Shown: positions 9,153 through 20,051, counted from the stretch's first letter. The stretch: DNA of 64,000 nucleotides from Micromonospora sp. NBC_01796 (GCF_035917455.1 NZ_CP109078.1:2170001-2234000); one strand, 5' to 3'. Notes: generated by a model not told the origin, from the letters alone. Numbers and translations: made by a program.

Positions 9153-10173
9153 TCTACGCAACACGCCCATCACGGGGCAAGTCGTACACCACTCCCATGG
9201 ACGCAGCCCACCGAAGAACAGCACCTACACCGCCGGGCAGGAGCCGTACCGCGCTGGCACGCCCCACCAAGGCGCGCCGACGCATGCCCCAGCGCATCCC
9301 ATTCGACGCAGCCCGGGAAAGCATCAAGGCCTCGCCAGAACCGGGGCGCGGTTCACACCACAACACCGCTCATGACGTGTGCCAAGCCGAGCCTCTGCCG
9401 CGATCGAAACCCAAACCTCGGCGTAACAGCTGCGGGTCAGTTTCGCCGCGGCACCCTGCCTCCTTGGCTGGACTGGACGGATTGATTCACTGGCTCCTCA
9501 GTAACACACGCTTCACACCCAGCAGCCCTTAGTACCGAAATGTCGGCTATTGTAGCGTTCTGTTGAAGCGGCAATACCATGTGGCCGCCTAGAACTACAA
9601 CTACCTCCGGTGCACGGGACGGCTCATGATCGTCATCCGAACAGATCGGGCACTCGCCTCCACTCCCACAGCTATCGCCACCGTAGTCACATCCCCGCTA
9701 CCCTTTGCGACTGTCCCCCTAGATAGAGAGTTCAGGGAGCTTCGAGATGGCAGTCGGCAGTCGGAGTGGCCAGGCGGGGAGGCAGCTGTGGACGTGTTGA
9801 TCGCCAGCCGGAACCTTGCCGCACACCGCAGCACCACCGATACAGCTGTGGTCCTCCTGGGCCCGCGCGCCTGGACCCTGCTATCGGTGCCGCAGCCGTC
9901 CATCGCGCAGCCGTCAAGCGCCACTGCGCTACTCAGATCCGCGACTCAGGTAGAGGTCAATTCCACGAGGACGGGTCGACTACGACTGGAAGCCGGGGCC
10001 CAAAGGCGCTCATCGGGCGCCGATTTCCGCACAGCCATTCTTCACTGGAACCCAATCGAGGGCATAATCCACAAACACGGAGTCCTATGGCCGCCCCGCC
10101 TCTCGGCCGCCAATTCCCGGGCGATAGATCGAATGGGAGTCGGTGCGCGACCCCCAACATCGCCCAACAGGGG
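9153..10173. other. About 1 kb without a supported gene
   Basis: Frames are open on both strands, but their translations are Arg/Pro/Thr-rich with no motif. The frame of the next gene stays open upstream to 9766 but reads like noise. The stretch should hold the promoter of the three-gene helicase operon. Confidence 0.5.
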
Positions 10174-13071
10174 ATGGCACCCGTGTCACTAAGCCAGGCA
10201 CGAGTGAGCAACGACGGCCTCACCGTTCTTCAGGAACGCCTCGAAGACCACTTTCACGACATTCGCATCCGACGTGATCGGCTCGGGAAGGCCACGCCGC
10301 TATTCGCCCTTGAGCACGGACTCTCGGAGATGGAATTGCAGCTCCTGAACTTGGAGGTCCGGGCAGCGGTTCGCAGAGGACCCTTTCCTCATGCGACATG
10401 GTTACCTCTCGTGGTTTATGCTGCCGAGATCGGCTACGACTATAGCGGCGACGAGTACTGGGCGACTTTCGAGTCGCGCACACCGGGCTGGACACAACTC
10501 GCAGACCGCCACCTCATACGACGCACCTTCCGCCGCTTCAGCGACACCTTCGGCGGCGCTGAACCGAGTGGCACATGGGCGAGTCATTTCTCCATCATCG
10601 CCTGGCCGATCACGCACGCGGTGTTGCCGACGGATCTAGGACGCCAGCTCGCGCGGCTTCTGTTTGAATCTCGAACGGCGCTCGATTCGGAGTTGCTGTC
10701 CGACCCGCAAAAGCTCGGCGTCAAGCTCGCGGCGAGAGCATGGCATTACTCGTCGCGCTTCCAGAATTTCGCCCAGAACACGAGCTTGCTAGGTCAGGTC
10801 GCCGCAGCTCTTCTCGTGGGCGACGAAGAGGAATCCCCGTATCTGACCGACTCGACTCTAAAGCGAATTGTGGCGAAGCTGTCAGGCGAAAGAAAGGCCC
10901 TTCGATGGCTCCGGGATGCCAAGGCCACCGCAAGCCGGGTCCGAACTCACGGCTTGCGGTCTCCGGATCGCCACCTAACCCGTGGTGGGCTCCCGCAAAG
11001 CCGGCAGCGGCTGCCAGGCGCCAGTGATCCCAAGTTATTCTTACGACGTGAATCTGAAGGCTGGGCTGTTCATCTCGAACTCCCTGACCTGTCGGTCTTG
11101 GCAGAGCGTATGCCAGGCATCCAAACTGATCTCGGGCAGTCACGCGCACGCGTGGCGGGTGTACCTGGTCCACCTCTTGCACGCGGCCGAATTCTCTACC
11201 CCGGAGAACGACTGCGGCTCAACAGCTGGCCAGCGGACGGGACGCCACTAATTCAACTCGAAAAGGCGTCCGATGCCGCCAATGCGTTATTGGCGGACCA
11301 GTGCACGCTGTCTCCTGGGCCGCGACGACTGTTTCGGGTGGTTGACGCGGCACTTGCTGTCGAGGTTCGAGGCAAGGTTGTACGCTCGGGGCTTGCTTAT
11401 ATATTAGTCTCAGACGGTATTCCCTCGACCTCTCTACCCTCATGGGCAACAGCGGTGGATTGCGCAACCCTTGGCATCGAGACCATAAGCCTCGATACTC
11501 CCCCGATACTTGAGACAGTTCACATCAAACAGCTAGAACATCTTGGCTTGACAGTCGTAACAGACGTCGAGGTCCGGCCGGCTGGGATCGTTGCCGCTAG
11601 CTGGGACGGAGAGGGCTCGGCACAGTGGTTAGCCGGTGAGGATCCCATCGTCGCGGTGCGCTCCACCAGATCGGTCACAGCGTGCATATTCTCAGTGAAC
11701 CGCGAGCCGCATCTGGTTACCTGGCCAGCGGGCGCCGAAGAGATATTCGTGACCCTCACCCACCTTGGTATCGGAAGCCACGACGTTCAAGTAACTCTAC
11801 TTGACGCTGATGTCGAAGGGCCCGTCGCCGAAGGAGCCCTAGCTATCCTAGTTCGGGATCCCCAGTCAGGTCCGTCAAGCGGTACATTCCGGGATGGATT
11901 GATGATCGCGGCCAACCCTGCGAACCCGACAATTAGCGAAGTCTGGGATGGCCGTGCAGCACTGCGAGTGATCGGTCCCCCGGGGGTTCAAGTATCAATC
12001 GGAGTTGCGTTGCGGGACAAAGCCTCGAAGACTCTAAACAGACATGAATTCCGACTTACGATACCCCACGACGCAACCAATGGGATCCGAATCCCAGTGC
12101 CGAAGTTGCGTGAAGACGACATGGCGAGCCACTTCTACGACTACGCCGAATCCTGCATTATCACGGCCGAGCATCGAGCCCTAGGAATCGCGAGCATCCT
12201 CTGCGAACGCGAATTCTCGCCCCTGAGGTGGGTAATCAGTAGGGATAGAGTCGGCCCCTTAGCCAAGCTCATCAATAATACGGGTACCCTGCCTGCCCTC
12301 GAGCGGTATGACTTCGCAGCGCCAGCTCGCCGAGATAGCATGGATACATGGAAAGGAGAACCGCCTCCGCTTCGCTGGTCATCTGGAGGATTGATCCGAG
12401 CAGTAGTCGACGAGTTCACTTGTGCTGCCATACTGCCACCGCTCATACGTGACCATACTGACCTCCGGGCAGCCCGTGTGAACCCTCGTGTCCCCGAAGG
12501 AACCCGCACGGTCGAAGGCTTGCTGAGGCTGATCAATCTGGCGCGGATGTGGCAATCAGCAACTCTGCCAGCAGACCCGTTCGCCGTTGTTCTACGACAG
12601 ACCGTCCTCCGGGCCATGACTGTTCGCCTCATGAACCTTATCGCCGGTCAAAGGTGGGCCCACGTCGAAGAGCTCGTTTCCAGGGGTGACGATTATTTCA
12701 CCTTCCGGGAGCTAGAGCAGGCAGTGGGGGATGAGGTCCACCAACGTTCCCTCGCACACGCAATTGGGGGAGAACAAGCTTATGCCTGGGTGCGGATAGA
12801 AACCGAACGGCGCGGGGAAACGTTTGCCCCCTTACTGGTTCCCTATGTTAGGAATACAGCATTTGGTGCCGAAGGCGAGCATCTGGCACAGATTCTTTTA
12901 CGTCTCTCAAGCGAACCAGGGACGCTGGACAATACGAACGAATTGCGCTCGGCACTAGAACTAGCGATTGTGTCGCCTGTACTTGTGCGTGCCGCCCGAT
13001 TTATAGTCCTCGCAGTTCACTCTCTCGCCAAAGACGATGACGGAATCTATCAGGGATGGTCATGGCAGTAA
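10174..13071 (+). CDS. Large hypothetical protein, first gene of the DruE-like helicase operon
   Basis: About 965 residues. In-frame starts are ATG 10174, GTG 10183 and GTG 10204; the upstream extension is not protein-like. It is soluble with no nucleotide-binding loop. The N-terminal third is helical (LEDHFHDIRIRRDRLGKATP, ISELELQLL-like segment). The middle, about residues 290-700, is beta-rich with repeated Ig-like character, and the C-terminal 250 residues are helical again (FTFRELEQAVGDEVHQRS). I do not recognise the family. Position directly before a DUF1998 helicase parallels the large accessory proteins of Druantia-type loci, but I cannot claim homology. The stop overlaps the next start. 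Codon use is markedly more AT-rich than in the chromosomal flank, suggesting acquisition. Confidence 0.85.
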   Translation: MAPVSLSQARVSNDGLTVLQERLEDHFHDIRIRRDRLGKATPLFALEHGLSEMELQLLNLEVRAAVRRGPFPHATWLPLVVYAAEIGYDYSGDEYWATFESRTPGWTQLADRHLIRRTFRRFSDTFGGAEPSGTWASHFSIIAWPITHAVLPTDLGRQLARLLFESRTALDSELLSDPQKLGVKLAARAWHYSSRFQNFAQNTSLLGQVAAALLVGDEEESPYLTDSTLKRIVAKLSGERKALRWLRDAKATASRVRTHGLRSPDRHLTRGGLPQSRQRLPGASDPKLFLRRESEGWAVHLELPDLSVLAERMPGIQTDLGQSRARVAGVPGPPLARGRILYPGERLRLNSWPADGTPLIQLEKASDAANALLADQCTLSPGPRRLFRVVDAALAVEVRGKVVRSGLAYILVSDGIPSTSLPSWATAVDCATLGIETISLDTPPILETVHIKQLEHLGLTVVTDVEVRPAGIVAASWDGEGSAQWLAGEDPIVAVRSTRSVTACIFSVNREPHLVTWPAGAEEIFVTLTHLGIGSHDVQVTLLDADVEGPVAEGALAILVRDPQSGPSSGTFRDGLMIAANPANPTISEVWDGRAALRVIGPPGVQVSIGVALRDKASKTLNRHEFRLTIPHDATNGIRIPVPKLREDDMASHFYDYAESCIITAEHRALGIASILCEREFSPLRWVISRDRVGPLAKLINNTGTLPALERYDFAAPARRDSMDTWKGEPPPLRWSSGGLIRAVVDEFTCAAILPPLIRDHTDLRAARVNPRVPEGTRTVEGLLRLINLARMWQSATLPADPFAVVLRQTVLRAMTVRLMNLIAGQRWAHVEELVSRGDDYFTFRELEQAVGDEVHQRSLAHAIGGEQAYAWVRIETERRGETFAPLLVPYVRNTAFGAEGEHLAQILLRLSSEPGTLDNTNELRSALELAIVSPVLVRAARFIVLAVHSLAKDDDGIYQGWSWQ

Positions 13072-14171
13072 CGAGGATTGAACCAGATGAGGTGGCCGAG
13101 ATTTCGCTCCGTACTCTTGGTCTAGAACACGCTGGCGTTGACCTGTCTTCCCCCGAAGCCCGAGCCACAGCACTGCGAAGGGCTGCCTCATTTCTATGTC
13201 CAGCAACGGCCCATCGAATAGTCCAGGCCGTATTTCAGGCCACTCAGGGATTACCTGGTTCATCGGACGAAACCAAGACTGAGTTGGAAGAAGCACTCAA
13301 CAGATTGATCGGGTGCGGCGATATTCTTGAGCTGCCAACTAACGGCGGCCAGGCATCGGAACGACAGATTTTCCTTGGCCCACCGGCCTTCATTCCCCGG
13401 GCCTCAGGCGATTTCATACTAGTAGGCACCCGGCCGGATGGAGGAACACTTCTTGATCACGAATTGTCCGCCCTGATCGAATATGACAATCACCTTCGTC
13501 GCCTGATCGGGCAGCCGGACTCCGACGCACTCCAAGAAATACTTCTATTGAACGGGCTCATACATCTAGACCCGAAGCAGTGGCTCAAGGCACCGCGTGT
13601 CAAAAGCGCAGACGAGTTTGTGCGTGACCACCTACCATATCTACAAGCAGCCGGGCCGGCGGGCGAGATATTAGGGCTTAAGATAGTCGACTCCTCTACG
13701 CCAGTCCACTTCTATCGTGGACGATGGCGGTCACCGACGACGGGCGACGACGGGCTATATGTTGCCCGAAGGCCGCAAGCATACGGCGCTGACTTATGGT
13801 GCTTCGCTAGCATATCTAACGGGGTTGTCGATAAACTGATTGACCTTCCGACACACATCGCCGTAACACCGGCCGCGGATGAGGCTTGGCGACTCCAGGC
13901 TGCCCTCGATGCCCTCGCTGGACGTCCGCAAATCTACGAGGTCAGGGCTGGGATGCGACCAGGCCTATCAGTAATTGACTTCTTTTCCCCATTGCCAAGT
14001 TGGTCCCAGCGACGCCTCGATATTCTTGGTACACCACTACTTCGATCACGGGGAGCTCTACTCTCCTACGCTATACGTGAGGATGAGGTCGACGAGGAAC
14101 TCCTCTTCCTTCAAGAGATGCTGTGGATGAATCGCCTAACTACCAAAGGACGCGCGGATGACAGATACTAA
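13062..14171 (+). CDS. Hypothetical protein, second gene of the helicase operon
   Basis: 369 residues. ATG 13062 lies 7 bases after an aggg; ATG 13056 is an alternative two codons longer. Both overlap the end of the upstream gene. The N-terminus (ISLRTLGLEHAGVDLSSPEA, then RRAASFLCPATAHRIVQAVF) looks like a small helical or winged-helix-like domain. The rest is mixed alpha/beta (FILVGTRPDGGTLLDHELSA, VHFYRGRWRSPTTGDDGLYV). No catalytic motif is visible. The end overlaps the helicase start by 14 bases, so the three proteins are probably made in concert and may form a complex. It would be the small linker subunit in that case. Confidence 0.85.
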   Translation: MAVTRIEPDEVAEISLRTLGLEHAGVDLSSPEARATALRRAASFLCPATAHRIVQAVFQATQGLPGSSDETKTELEEALNRLIGCGDILELPTNGGQASERQIFLGPPAFIPRASGDFILVGTRPDGGTLLDHELSALIEYDNHLRRLIGQPDSDALQEILLLNGLIHLDPKQWLKAPRVKSADEFVRDHLPYLQAAGPAGEILGLKIVDSSTPVHFYRGRWRSPTTGDDGLYVARRPQAYGADLWCFASISNGVVDKLIDLPTHIAVTPAADEAWRLQAALDALAGRPQIYEVRAGMRPGLSVIDFFSPLPSWSQRRLDILGTPLLRSRGALLSYAIREDEVDEELLFLQEMLWMNRLTTKGRADDRY

Positions 14172-17100
14172 TTTGACCATCTCCCAGACGATCAGTGAAA
14201 TTCGGGGCGCACTTCAGGACTATATCCAGGCTACCTACCACATTGGTCACCCGGCGCTGATTGCTCAACGACGAGAGTTGCTGGAGCAGGAAGGAGTGCT
14301 CTTCCGCGCTCCCTATATCGAGAGCACTCCTCGCTTCAAGACGTCGCGCCGGTTTCGCGACCTTCAAATCCCAGCACCTGCAAGGTCTCTATTCGACACC
14401 CTCACGGAGACGACAAACGGTGAGGCACCACTTTTGTACGACCCCCCTTACACCCACCAGGCAACGGCTCTGGAAGCTTCGATCAGAGACGGCAAGAGCC
14501 TTGTCGTGACTACCGGCACCGGCTCGGGCAAGACCGAATCGTTTCTCCTTCCGATCCTGGCCAAGCTCGCGACCGAAGCTGAGCGCACCCCGAAGTCCTT
14601 CGCCACACCTGCGGTTCGGGCACTGCTTCTCTACCCCATGAACGCGCTCGTCAACGATCAACTAGGGCGGCTACGATCTCTCATCGGTAACCCACGAGTA
14701 ACGGACCAATTCACCGAGTGGGCCGGCAGGCCGGCCCGTTTTGCCCGTTACACCAGTCGCACGTTGTACCCAGGAGTTCGCACAGCCAAGAAGGATCAAG
14801 TTCGACTCCGCCCCATTGAGCGATTTTACGTTTCATTGCTTGAACAAGCTGCTGATCCCATCTCACTTGAGGGAGACCGGGCTCGAGATTTGATCGCCAG
14901 CCTACGAGCTCGCGGCAAATGGCCAGCAAAACCTGATTTACGTCGCTGGTTCGGCGAGAGCGGGACGCGGTGGCAACGCCGTGACGGTGAGTTTGTCCGG
15001 GCAAACCTGCTTCCTGAGGACCCCGAACTGCTCACCCGACACGAGGTACTGAAGAACCCGCCTGATCTCCTCGTCACTAACTATTCAATGCTTGAGTACA
15101 TGCTGATGCGTCCCTTAGAAAGGCCAATTTTCGACGCGACTCGCGAATGGCTTACTAATAACCCCAGTGAACGGCTCCTGCTAGTCGTCGATGAGGCGCA
15201 CCTGTACCGAGGCGCGGCTGGTGCCGAGGTTGGGCTTCTACTGCGGCGGCTACGTGCCCGTTTGGATATCACGGCCGACCGGCTACAGGTGATCTGTACC
15301 AGTGCCAGCTTCAGCGATCAGGCGCACGCACGGGTCTTCGCTGCTCAACTTGTTGGTAAGCGCTCCGATGACTTTCAAACCATAAATGGCTCGCTTGCAC
15401 TCCGCAGTAATCAAACGGAGGGATCGGAGGCCGATGCGCAGTCACTGGCCTCCGTAGACTTGGACCGATTCTATGCATCGGAGGACGACCACGGCCGTCT
15501 GGAAGCCGCTCATAGTTTCCTGGCCTACCGTCATGTGGACGACGAAACAGCTGACATCGGACGTGCACTATACGAGGCATTGAATGACTTCCCCCCGATG
15601 AGCCTTCTGGTTAACCTCACGATGAACGAGGCCATGCCGCTTGAAGAGCTCGGGTCCAGGATATTCGCCACGTCGGCCGCGGACCTAGCCGACCAAGCCG
15701 TCACAGCGCTGATTGCTCTAGGCAGCACCGCACGACGGTCTAGCAACGAATCCGGGCTCCTTCCATGCCGAATCCATGCGTTCTTCCGCGGCCTGCCCGG
15801 CCTGTGGGCGTGTGCAGATCAGAACTGTTCTGCCCGAGCAGAGAGACATCGCGGTAGCCCCGTCGGTGCTCTCTACTCCCAACCAAGGGCTGTGTGTTCT
15901 TGCGGGGCCTGCGTGTTCGAGCTGTACACATGCCGCAACTGCGGATCGGCTTACGCCCGCGCCTATACGGACGACCTCCAAAGCCCCCGCTTCCTCTGGA
16001 ACGAGCCGGGCGGAGAATTCGTCTCGGCGGCGAGCCAAGTTAAGGAGCTATTTCCCATAGATCTCCTTTTGGAGGAGCCGACCGGCCTGGTCGAGCCAGC
16101 AGAGTTGGACCTCACAACCGGTCGCCTCAATCCAATGACTCTTGGGGACCGAACCCGGCAGGTCTTCATTTCTCGCAGCCGATCCGGAGAAGCCGTGGGA
16201 GATAACGACGACGAGCTGATTAGCGCCACAGCGAGCGGCGAGTTCAAACCGTGCGGCGTCTGCGGCACAACCGCCGGCTACGGCCGGTCGTCAGTACAGG
16301 ACCATCAAACGAAGGGTGACCAGCCCTTCCAAGCTCTCGTCACTCGCCAAATTGAGGTTCAACCGCAGGGAACTCAACCCTATTCCGACTTCGCGCCTCT
16401 ACGCGGCCGTAAGGTGCTCGCCTTTTCAGACTCGCGCCAAACCGCCGCTCGGCTTGCGCCGAACCTGCAGACCTACTCAATGCGCGGGGTACTCCGGCCG
16501 CTGATCCTTAAGGGATGGCACGAGCTTAACAACATTGATATGTTAGCCCCGTCACTAAGTCTCGAACAACTTTACCTCGCGGTGCTCGTCGGTGCCCGCC
16601 GATTGAACGTACGGTTGAGGCCGGAGTTGAAAGGAACTGAGTCTCTAGACGTTATACGCGAGGTTGCTGCTGTCCTCGAACGCAATGCACTACATGACCC
16701 GTCCGAACTTTTTCAACTGCTCAAGCTCGGTTCTGCACCACCACCTCAATCCTTGCTGCAAGGAATGGTTACTACTCTCACTGATCGTTATTATGGGCTG
16801 CAATCCCTCGGTCTCGCGTCGCTTCGCGAACAGCAGACGCTACAAAACCAGATTCAAGGGCTACCAGCCGTCCCTGGATTAGCGACGACCGATTCAGAGA
16901 AGTTGGCACTCGCCCGTGCATGGCTGTCTCAATGGGCAAGCCCTACCGCCGGTATCTGGTTCCAGAACATGAATCCTGGCTGGTGGCAGACGGCCAAGGG
17001 AGTCAGGCCACACTCCGGCAAGTTCCGCCTTCTAGATAGGTGGGTAGCAGGCCGAGAGGCCAAGAAGGTATTTGAGGCAAAGTGGCTACCAACGCTACTC

Positions 17101-19716
17101 AACCTCTTTTGCGAGTCTGTCGCCCCCAGGAAGTACCGAATGCGGGCAGGAAGCCTAGCACTCGACTTGTCTCTAGAGTGGGGTTACTGTCAGGCATGTC
17201 GGACAACTCAGCGCCCATTTCCCGGGTCACCAAAATGCATCGCGTGTGGACGCGACAGCGTAACCGTGATCGATCCGAATACCGATGCGGCCTTCACCGC
17301 ACGGAAGGGCTACTATCGTGCTAGTTCCGTGTTGGCACTCGGCGATCGACCACAACCGCCAGTAGCGATCATCGCAGGTGAGCACACAGCCCAATTGAAC
17401 GCTTCACAGTCCGACGAAGTCTTTTCAAAGGGAGAAGAACACGAACTGCTTTTCCAAGACGTCGATCCTGGCGTACCCAGTCCGGGTGAACAGCCGCGCG
17501 CGGCGATTGACGTCCTGTCGTGCACCACGACTATGGAAGTGGGCATCGACATTGGGACGCTCTCCGGGGTCGCCCTACGTAACATGCCGCCATCCCGGGC
17601 GAGCTACCAGCAGCGCGCCGGCCGTGCCGGCCGCCGAGGCAACGCTGTTGCAACTGTTATCGCCTTCGGTAGCGCCGACAGCCACGACGAGCATTACTTT
17701 GCCGAGCCTGACGCCATGATCCGCGGCGCGGTCGTTGATCCCGTCCTAACCCTCGATAACACCGAGATTACGAGACGACATGTCACGGCCTTCCTGTTTC
17801 AGAGGTACCACCAGGCCCGACTTCCCATGATTCAGCCCGAGGATCAACCTCAACTGTTTGAGGTACTCGGCACCGTGGCCGACTTCGCCGACGCCAACTC
17901 ACTGCTGAATCGCCAAGACTTCGAGGCCTGGCTGCGGCAAAGGGAGCCATTGCTCGTCGATGAGATCGGTCGCTGGTTGCCGATGGAGCTCTCCAGAGAT
18001 GGGCGCGAGGAGCTACTCGAGAAGCTCGTCGAGGAAACGCTCAGATCAGTGGACGGCGCCATCGGCGATCCCGCCTCTACTCTCAGTGGATCCCGGCCAA
18101 GTTCGAATGATGGTCGAGCCGAGGGCGAGCCAGAGGTCGTCGAGGGTCAACCCGAAACAGGTGACGAGCGAGTGGATCCTCGCTCGGCTGTCGAGAATCT
18201 CCTTGACCGTCTGCTCTACAAGGGGGTTTTACCACGTTACGCCTTTCCCACTGATGTGGTCTCGTTCCATGTATTTGACCGGGACCGTTCAACGCGATTC
18301 CGCGCAGAGTATCGGTACGCCCCGAGCCAAGGCCTGCCGATCGCCCTAACACAATACGCACCTGGCAAGGAGGTATGGATCGACGGAAAGCTGTGGACAT
18401 CCGGAGCTTTATACTCTCCTCTGTCTAGTGATCGTTTCCGTGCATGGAGGGAACGCCGCCTCTATTTCGAGTGCACCCTTTGCCACTACGCCATGACGGC
18501 GAGCTACGATGAGGCAGACCGAAATGAGCGGCGCACGTGCCCAGCATGCGGCTCTGCGGCTACGTTCGAGGCAGCAAAGAACTGGATTCGTCCACCAGGA
18601 TTCGCGCACTCCCAAGAACTTGAAGAGGGCACCTCGCCGGACGATCAACCGGCCCGCAGCTATGCGACTAGGGCAAAATTGATTGCTCGCGGACCGAGCG
18701 ATGCTGATAGTTGGGAGCCAATCACTCCACGCATTCGCCAATTTTACGAGCGAAATCACCTACTAGTAACAAACACCGGTCCGAGGCGCGAGGGCTACAC
18801 CTACTGCACGCTCTGTGGAAGGATCGAACCCACCGCCATTCCAACTGGCAGCGTCACGCGTACTCACCCAAAGCCCTACCCCGACGCCAAAGAGCCAGTC
18901 TGTCCAGCTACGGCGTCGACCCGAGGACTGGTTCTTGGCACTGACTTCATATCTGACGTGCTGCTTGTCTCTCTACGAGTTGAAGCTCCACTCACACTGC
19001 GTCCCGGTCTGCTCGCGACTGAGGTAGCATTACGAACTGTCTCCGAGGCCATCACGATCGCTGCCACGCAGTGGTTGCAGATTGAATCGGGGGAACTTCA
19101 GGCCGAATACAGGCCGGCGCTAAGCCAAGGCGGCCATGCGGGGCTCGAGGCGGAAATCTATCTCTATGACACATTAGCGGGCGGTGCTGGTTTCGCTCGC
19201 CGTGTCGGCGGATTAGGAAGGGTGGTCTTCGAAGAAGCGATTCGTCTCCTCGAGGGGTGTCCCGCCAACTGCGAAACGTCCTGCTATCGATGCCTGCGCA
19301 GCTTCAAGAACCGTTTCGAACATCGCCTGCTGGATCGGCACCTCGGCGCCATGCTATTGCGGTACGTAGTCCGGGGTCAGGCACCCACACTCGACAAAGC
19401 GCGGATAGATTCAGCCGCCGATCGTCTATTCGAAGATCTCTGCCGGCAGGGCCTTGTTGATGTTGATGTCAGGCGTCACGCAACTATCGATCTCACCGGA
19501 ATCGGTCTGATCGAAGCTCCGATACTCGTCCGGTCGGGCGGGCGTGAGTTGATCGTTGGCATCCATGGTCCACTGACGCCAGGACACGCCGCCGACGATA
19601 AGCTACGCAGGCTCAATGAGCACGAAGATCTTTCGAACGTGATCCTGATTGACGAGCTCGTCGTCTATCGCAACCTGCCGCACGCGAGCCGTCAGGTGAT
19701 GGACGCAATCTCTTGA
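14158..19716 (+). CDS. Giant DEAH-box helicase with DUF1998-type C-terminus (DruE-like)
   Basis: 1852 residues; start ATG 14158 follows aaagga. The helicase core has a TTGTGSGKTES Walker A at about 116-126, LLYPMNALVNDQLGRLR near 158-174, NYSMLEYMLMRP near 306, and LLVVDEAHLYRG (DEAH) near 343-354. QQRAGRAGRRG (motif VI) is near 1150-1160. Several Cys4-type zinc sites occur: CGACVFELYTCRNCG, CGVCGTTAG, CQACRTTQ...CIACG and CTLCHYAM...CPACG. The end has the DUF1998 hallmark GGAGFARRVGG, then CPANCETSCYRCLRSFKN. This layout and length match DruE helicases of Druantia anti-phage systems. DrmA-DrmB of DISARM and DpdJ share the domains but differ in size or partition. It is the third gene of a coupled operon. 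Its likely role is an ATP-driven nucleic acid translocase in phage defence. Confidence 0.85.
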   Translation: MTDTNLTISQTISEIRGALQDYIQATYHIGHPALIAQRRELLEQEGVLFRAPYIESTPRFKTSRRFRDLQIPAPARSLFDTLTETTNGEAPLLYDPPYTHQATALEASIRDGKSLVVTTGTGSGKTESFLLPILAKLATEAERTPKSFATPAVRALLLYPMNALVNDQLGRLRSLIGNPRVTDQFTEWAGRPARFARYTSRTLYPGVRTAKKDQVRLRPIERFYVSLLEQAADPISLEGDRARDLIASLRARGKWPAKPDLRRWFGESGTRWQRRDGEFVRANLLPEDPELLTRHEVLKNPPDLLVTNYSMLEYMLMRPLERPIFDATREWLTNNPSERLLLVVDEAHLYRGAAGAEVGLLLRRLRARLDITADRLQVICTSASFSDQAHARVFAAQLVGKRSDDFQTINGSLALRSNQTEGSEADAQSLASVDLDRFYASEDDHGRLEAAHSFLAYRHVDDETADIGRALYEALNDFPPMSLLVNLTMNEAMPLEELGSRIFATSAADLADQAVTALIALGSTARRSSNESGLLPCRIHAFFRGLPGLWACADQNCSARAERHRGSPVGALYSQPRAVCSCGACVFELYTCRNCGSAYARAYTDDLQSPRFLWNEPGGEFVSAASQVKELFPIDLLLEEPTGLVEPAELDLTTGRLNPMTLGDRTRQVFISRSRSGEAVGDNDDELISATASGEFKPCGVCGTTAGYGRSSVQDHQTKGDQPFQALVTRQIEVQPQGTQPYSDFAPLRGRKVLAFSDSRQTAARLAPNLQTYSMRGVLRPLILKGWHELNNIDMLAPSLSLEQLYLAVLVGARRLNVRLRPELKGTESLDVIREVAAVLERNALHDPSELFQLLKLGSAPPPQSLLQGMVTTLTDRYYGLQSLGLASLREQQTLQNQIQGLPAVPGLATTDSEKLALARAWLSQWASPTAGIWFQNMNPGWWQTAKGVRPHSGKFRLLDRWVAGREAKKVFEAKWLPTLLNLFCESVAPRKYRMRAGSLALDLSLEWGYCQACRTTQRPFPGSPKCIACGRDSVTVIDPNTDAAFTARKGYYRASSVLALGDRPQPPVAIIAGEHTAQLNASQSDEVFSKGEEHELLFQDVDPGVPSPGEQPRAAIDVLSCTTTMEVGIDIGTLSGVALRNMPPSRASYQQRAGRAGRRGNAVATVIAFGSADSHDEHYFAEPDAMIRGAVVDPVLTLDNTEITRRHVTAFLFQRYHQARLPMIQPEDQPQLFEVLGTVADFADANSLLNRQDFEAWLRQREPLLVDEIGRWLPMELSRDGREELLEKLVEETLRSVDGAIGDPASTLSGSRPSSNDGRAEGEPEVVEGQPETGDERVDPRSAVENLLDRLLYKGVLPRYAFPTDVVSFHVFDRDRSTRFRAEYRYAPSQGLPIALTQYAPGKEVWIDGKLWTSGALYSPLSSDRFRAWRERRLYFECTLCHYAMTASYDEADRNERRTCPACGSAATFEAAKNWIRPPGFAHSQELEEGTSPDDQPARSYATRAKLIARGPSDADSWEPITPRIRQFYERNHLLVTNTGPRREGYTYCTLCGRIEPTAIPTGSVTRTHPKPYPDAKEPVCPATASTRGLVLGTDFISDVLLVSLRVEAPLTLRPGLLATEVALRTVSEAITIAATQWLQIESGELQAEYRPALSQGGHAGLEAEIYLYDTLAGGAGFARRVGGLGRVVFEEAIRLLEGCPANCETSCYRCLRSFKNRFEHRLLDRHLGAMLLRYVVRGQAPTLDKARIDSAADRLFEDLCRQGLVDVDVRRHATIDLTGIGLIEAPILVRSGGRELIVGIHGPLTPGHAADDKLRRLNEHEDLSNVILIDELVVYRNLPHASRQVMDAIS

Positions 19717-20051
19717 GAATATTTCGGTTCAGTTGATCTAGCGGCCGGTGCCTCGGCAACGTGGTGGCCGGTGTCCGGCTTGAGTTGGACGATGTAGCCG
19801 CGCCCTGAGTGGAGGTAGAGCGGGCATGACCGTTCGGAAGATCATCAAAGTTGTCCCGCCCTGTTGATCTATTCGAAATGAGTTATGCCCGCTCTGCCAT
19901 CTTCGCTGATTCCATCGTTTTCGAACCCCACCTGCCGGCGTACGGGTCCATTTCCCCAGGTGGGTACCATTACATGGTCAGTTCACGGCCTGCCGGTGAG
20001 CTCATCCGCGTCCCATGCATACGGCTTTGCCCGGTATGAACTGGGCGGTGC
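19717..20051. other. Gap after helicase; short inverted repeat
   Basis: No gene is seen. A 14-base inverted repeat with one mismatch (ggtagagcgggcat at 19814-19827 against its complement at 19885-19898) flanks about 57 bases. It may be the joined ends of a lost insertion sequence rather than a terminator. Confidence 0.35.

Noticed and set aside
9766-10173. N-terminal extension of the first gene of the helicase operon to 9766
   Set aside because: The added 136 residues are low-quality Arg/Pro/Ser-rich sequence without structure; starts at 10174-10204 are more credible.
14158-19716. Calling the helicase DISARM DrmA/DrmB fusion or DpdJ
   Set aside because: Domains are shared, but the length, the fused DUF1998 end and the nearby DUF4338-like gene fit DruE-type better; no DISARM methyltransferase or PLD gene and no Dpd queuosine-type genes are visible.
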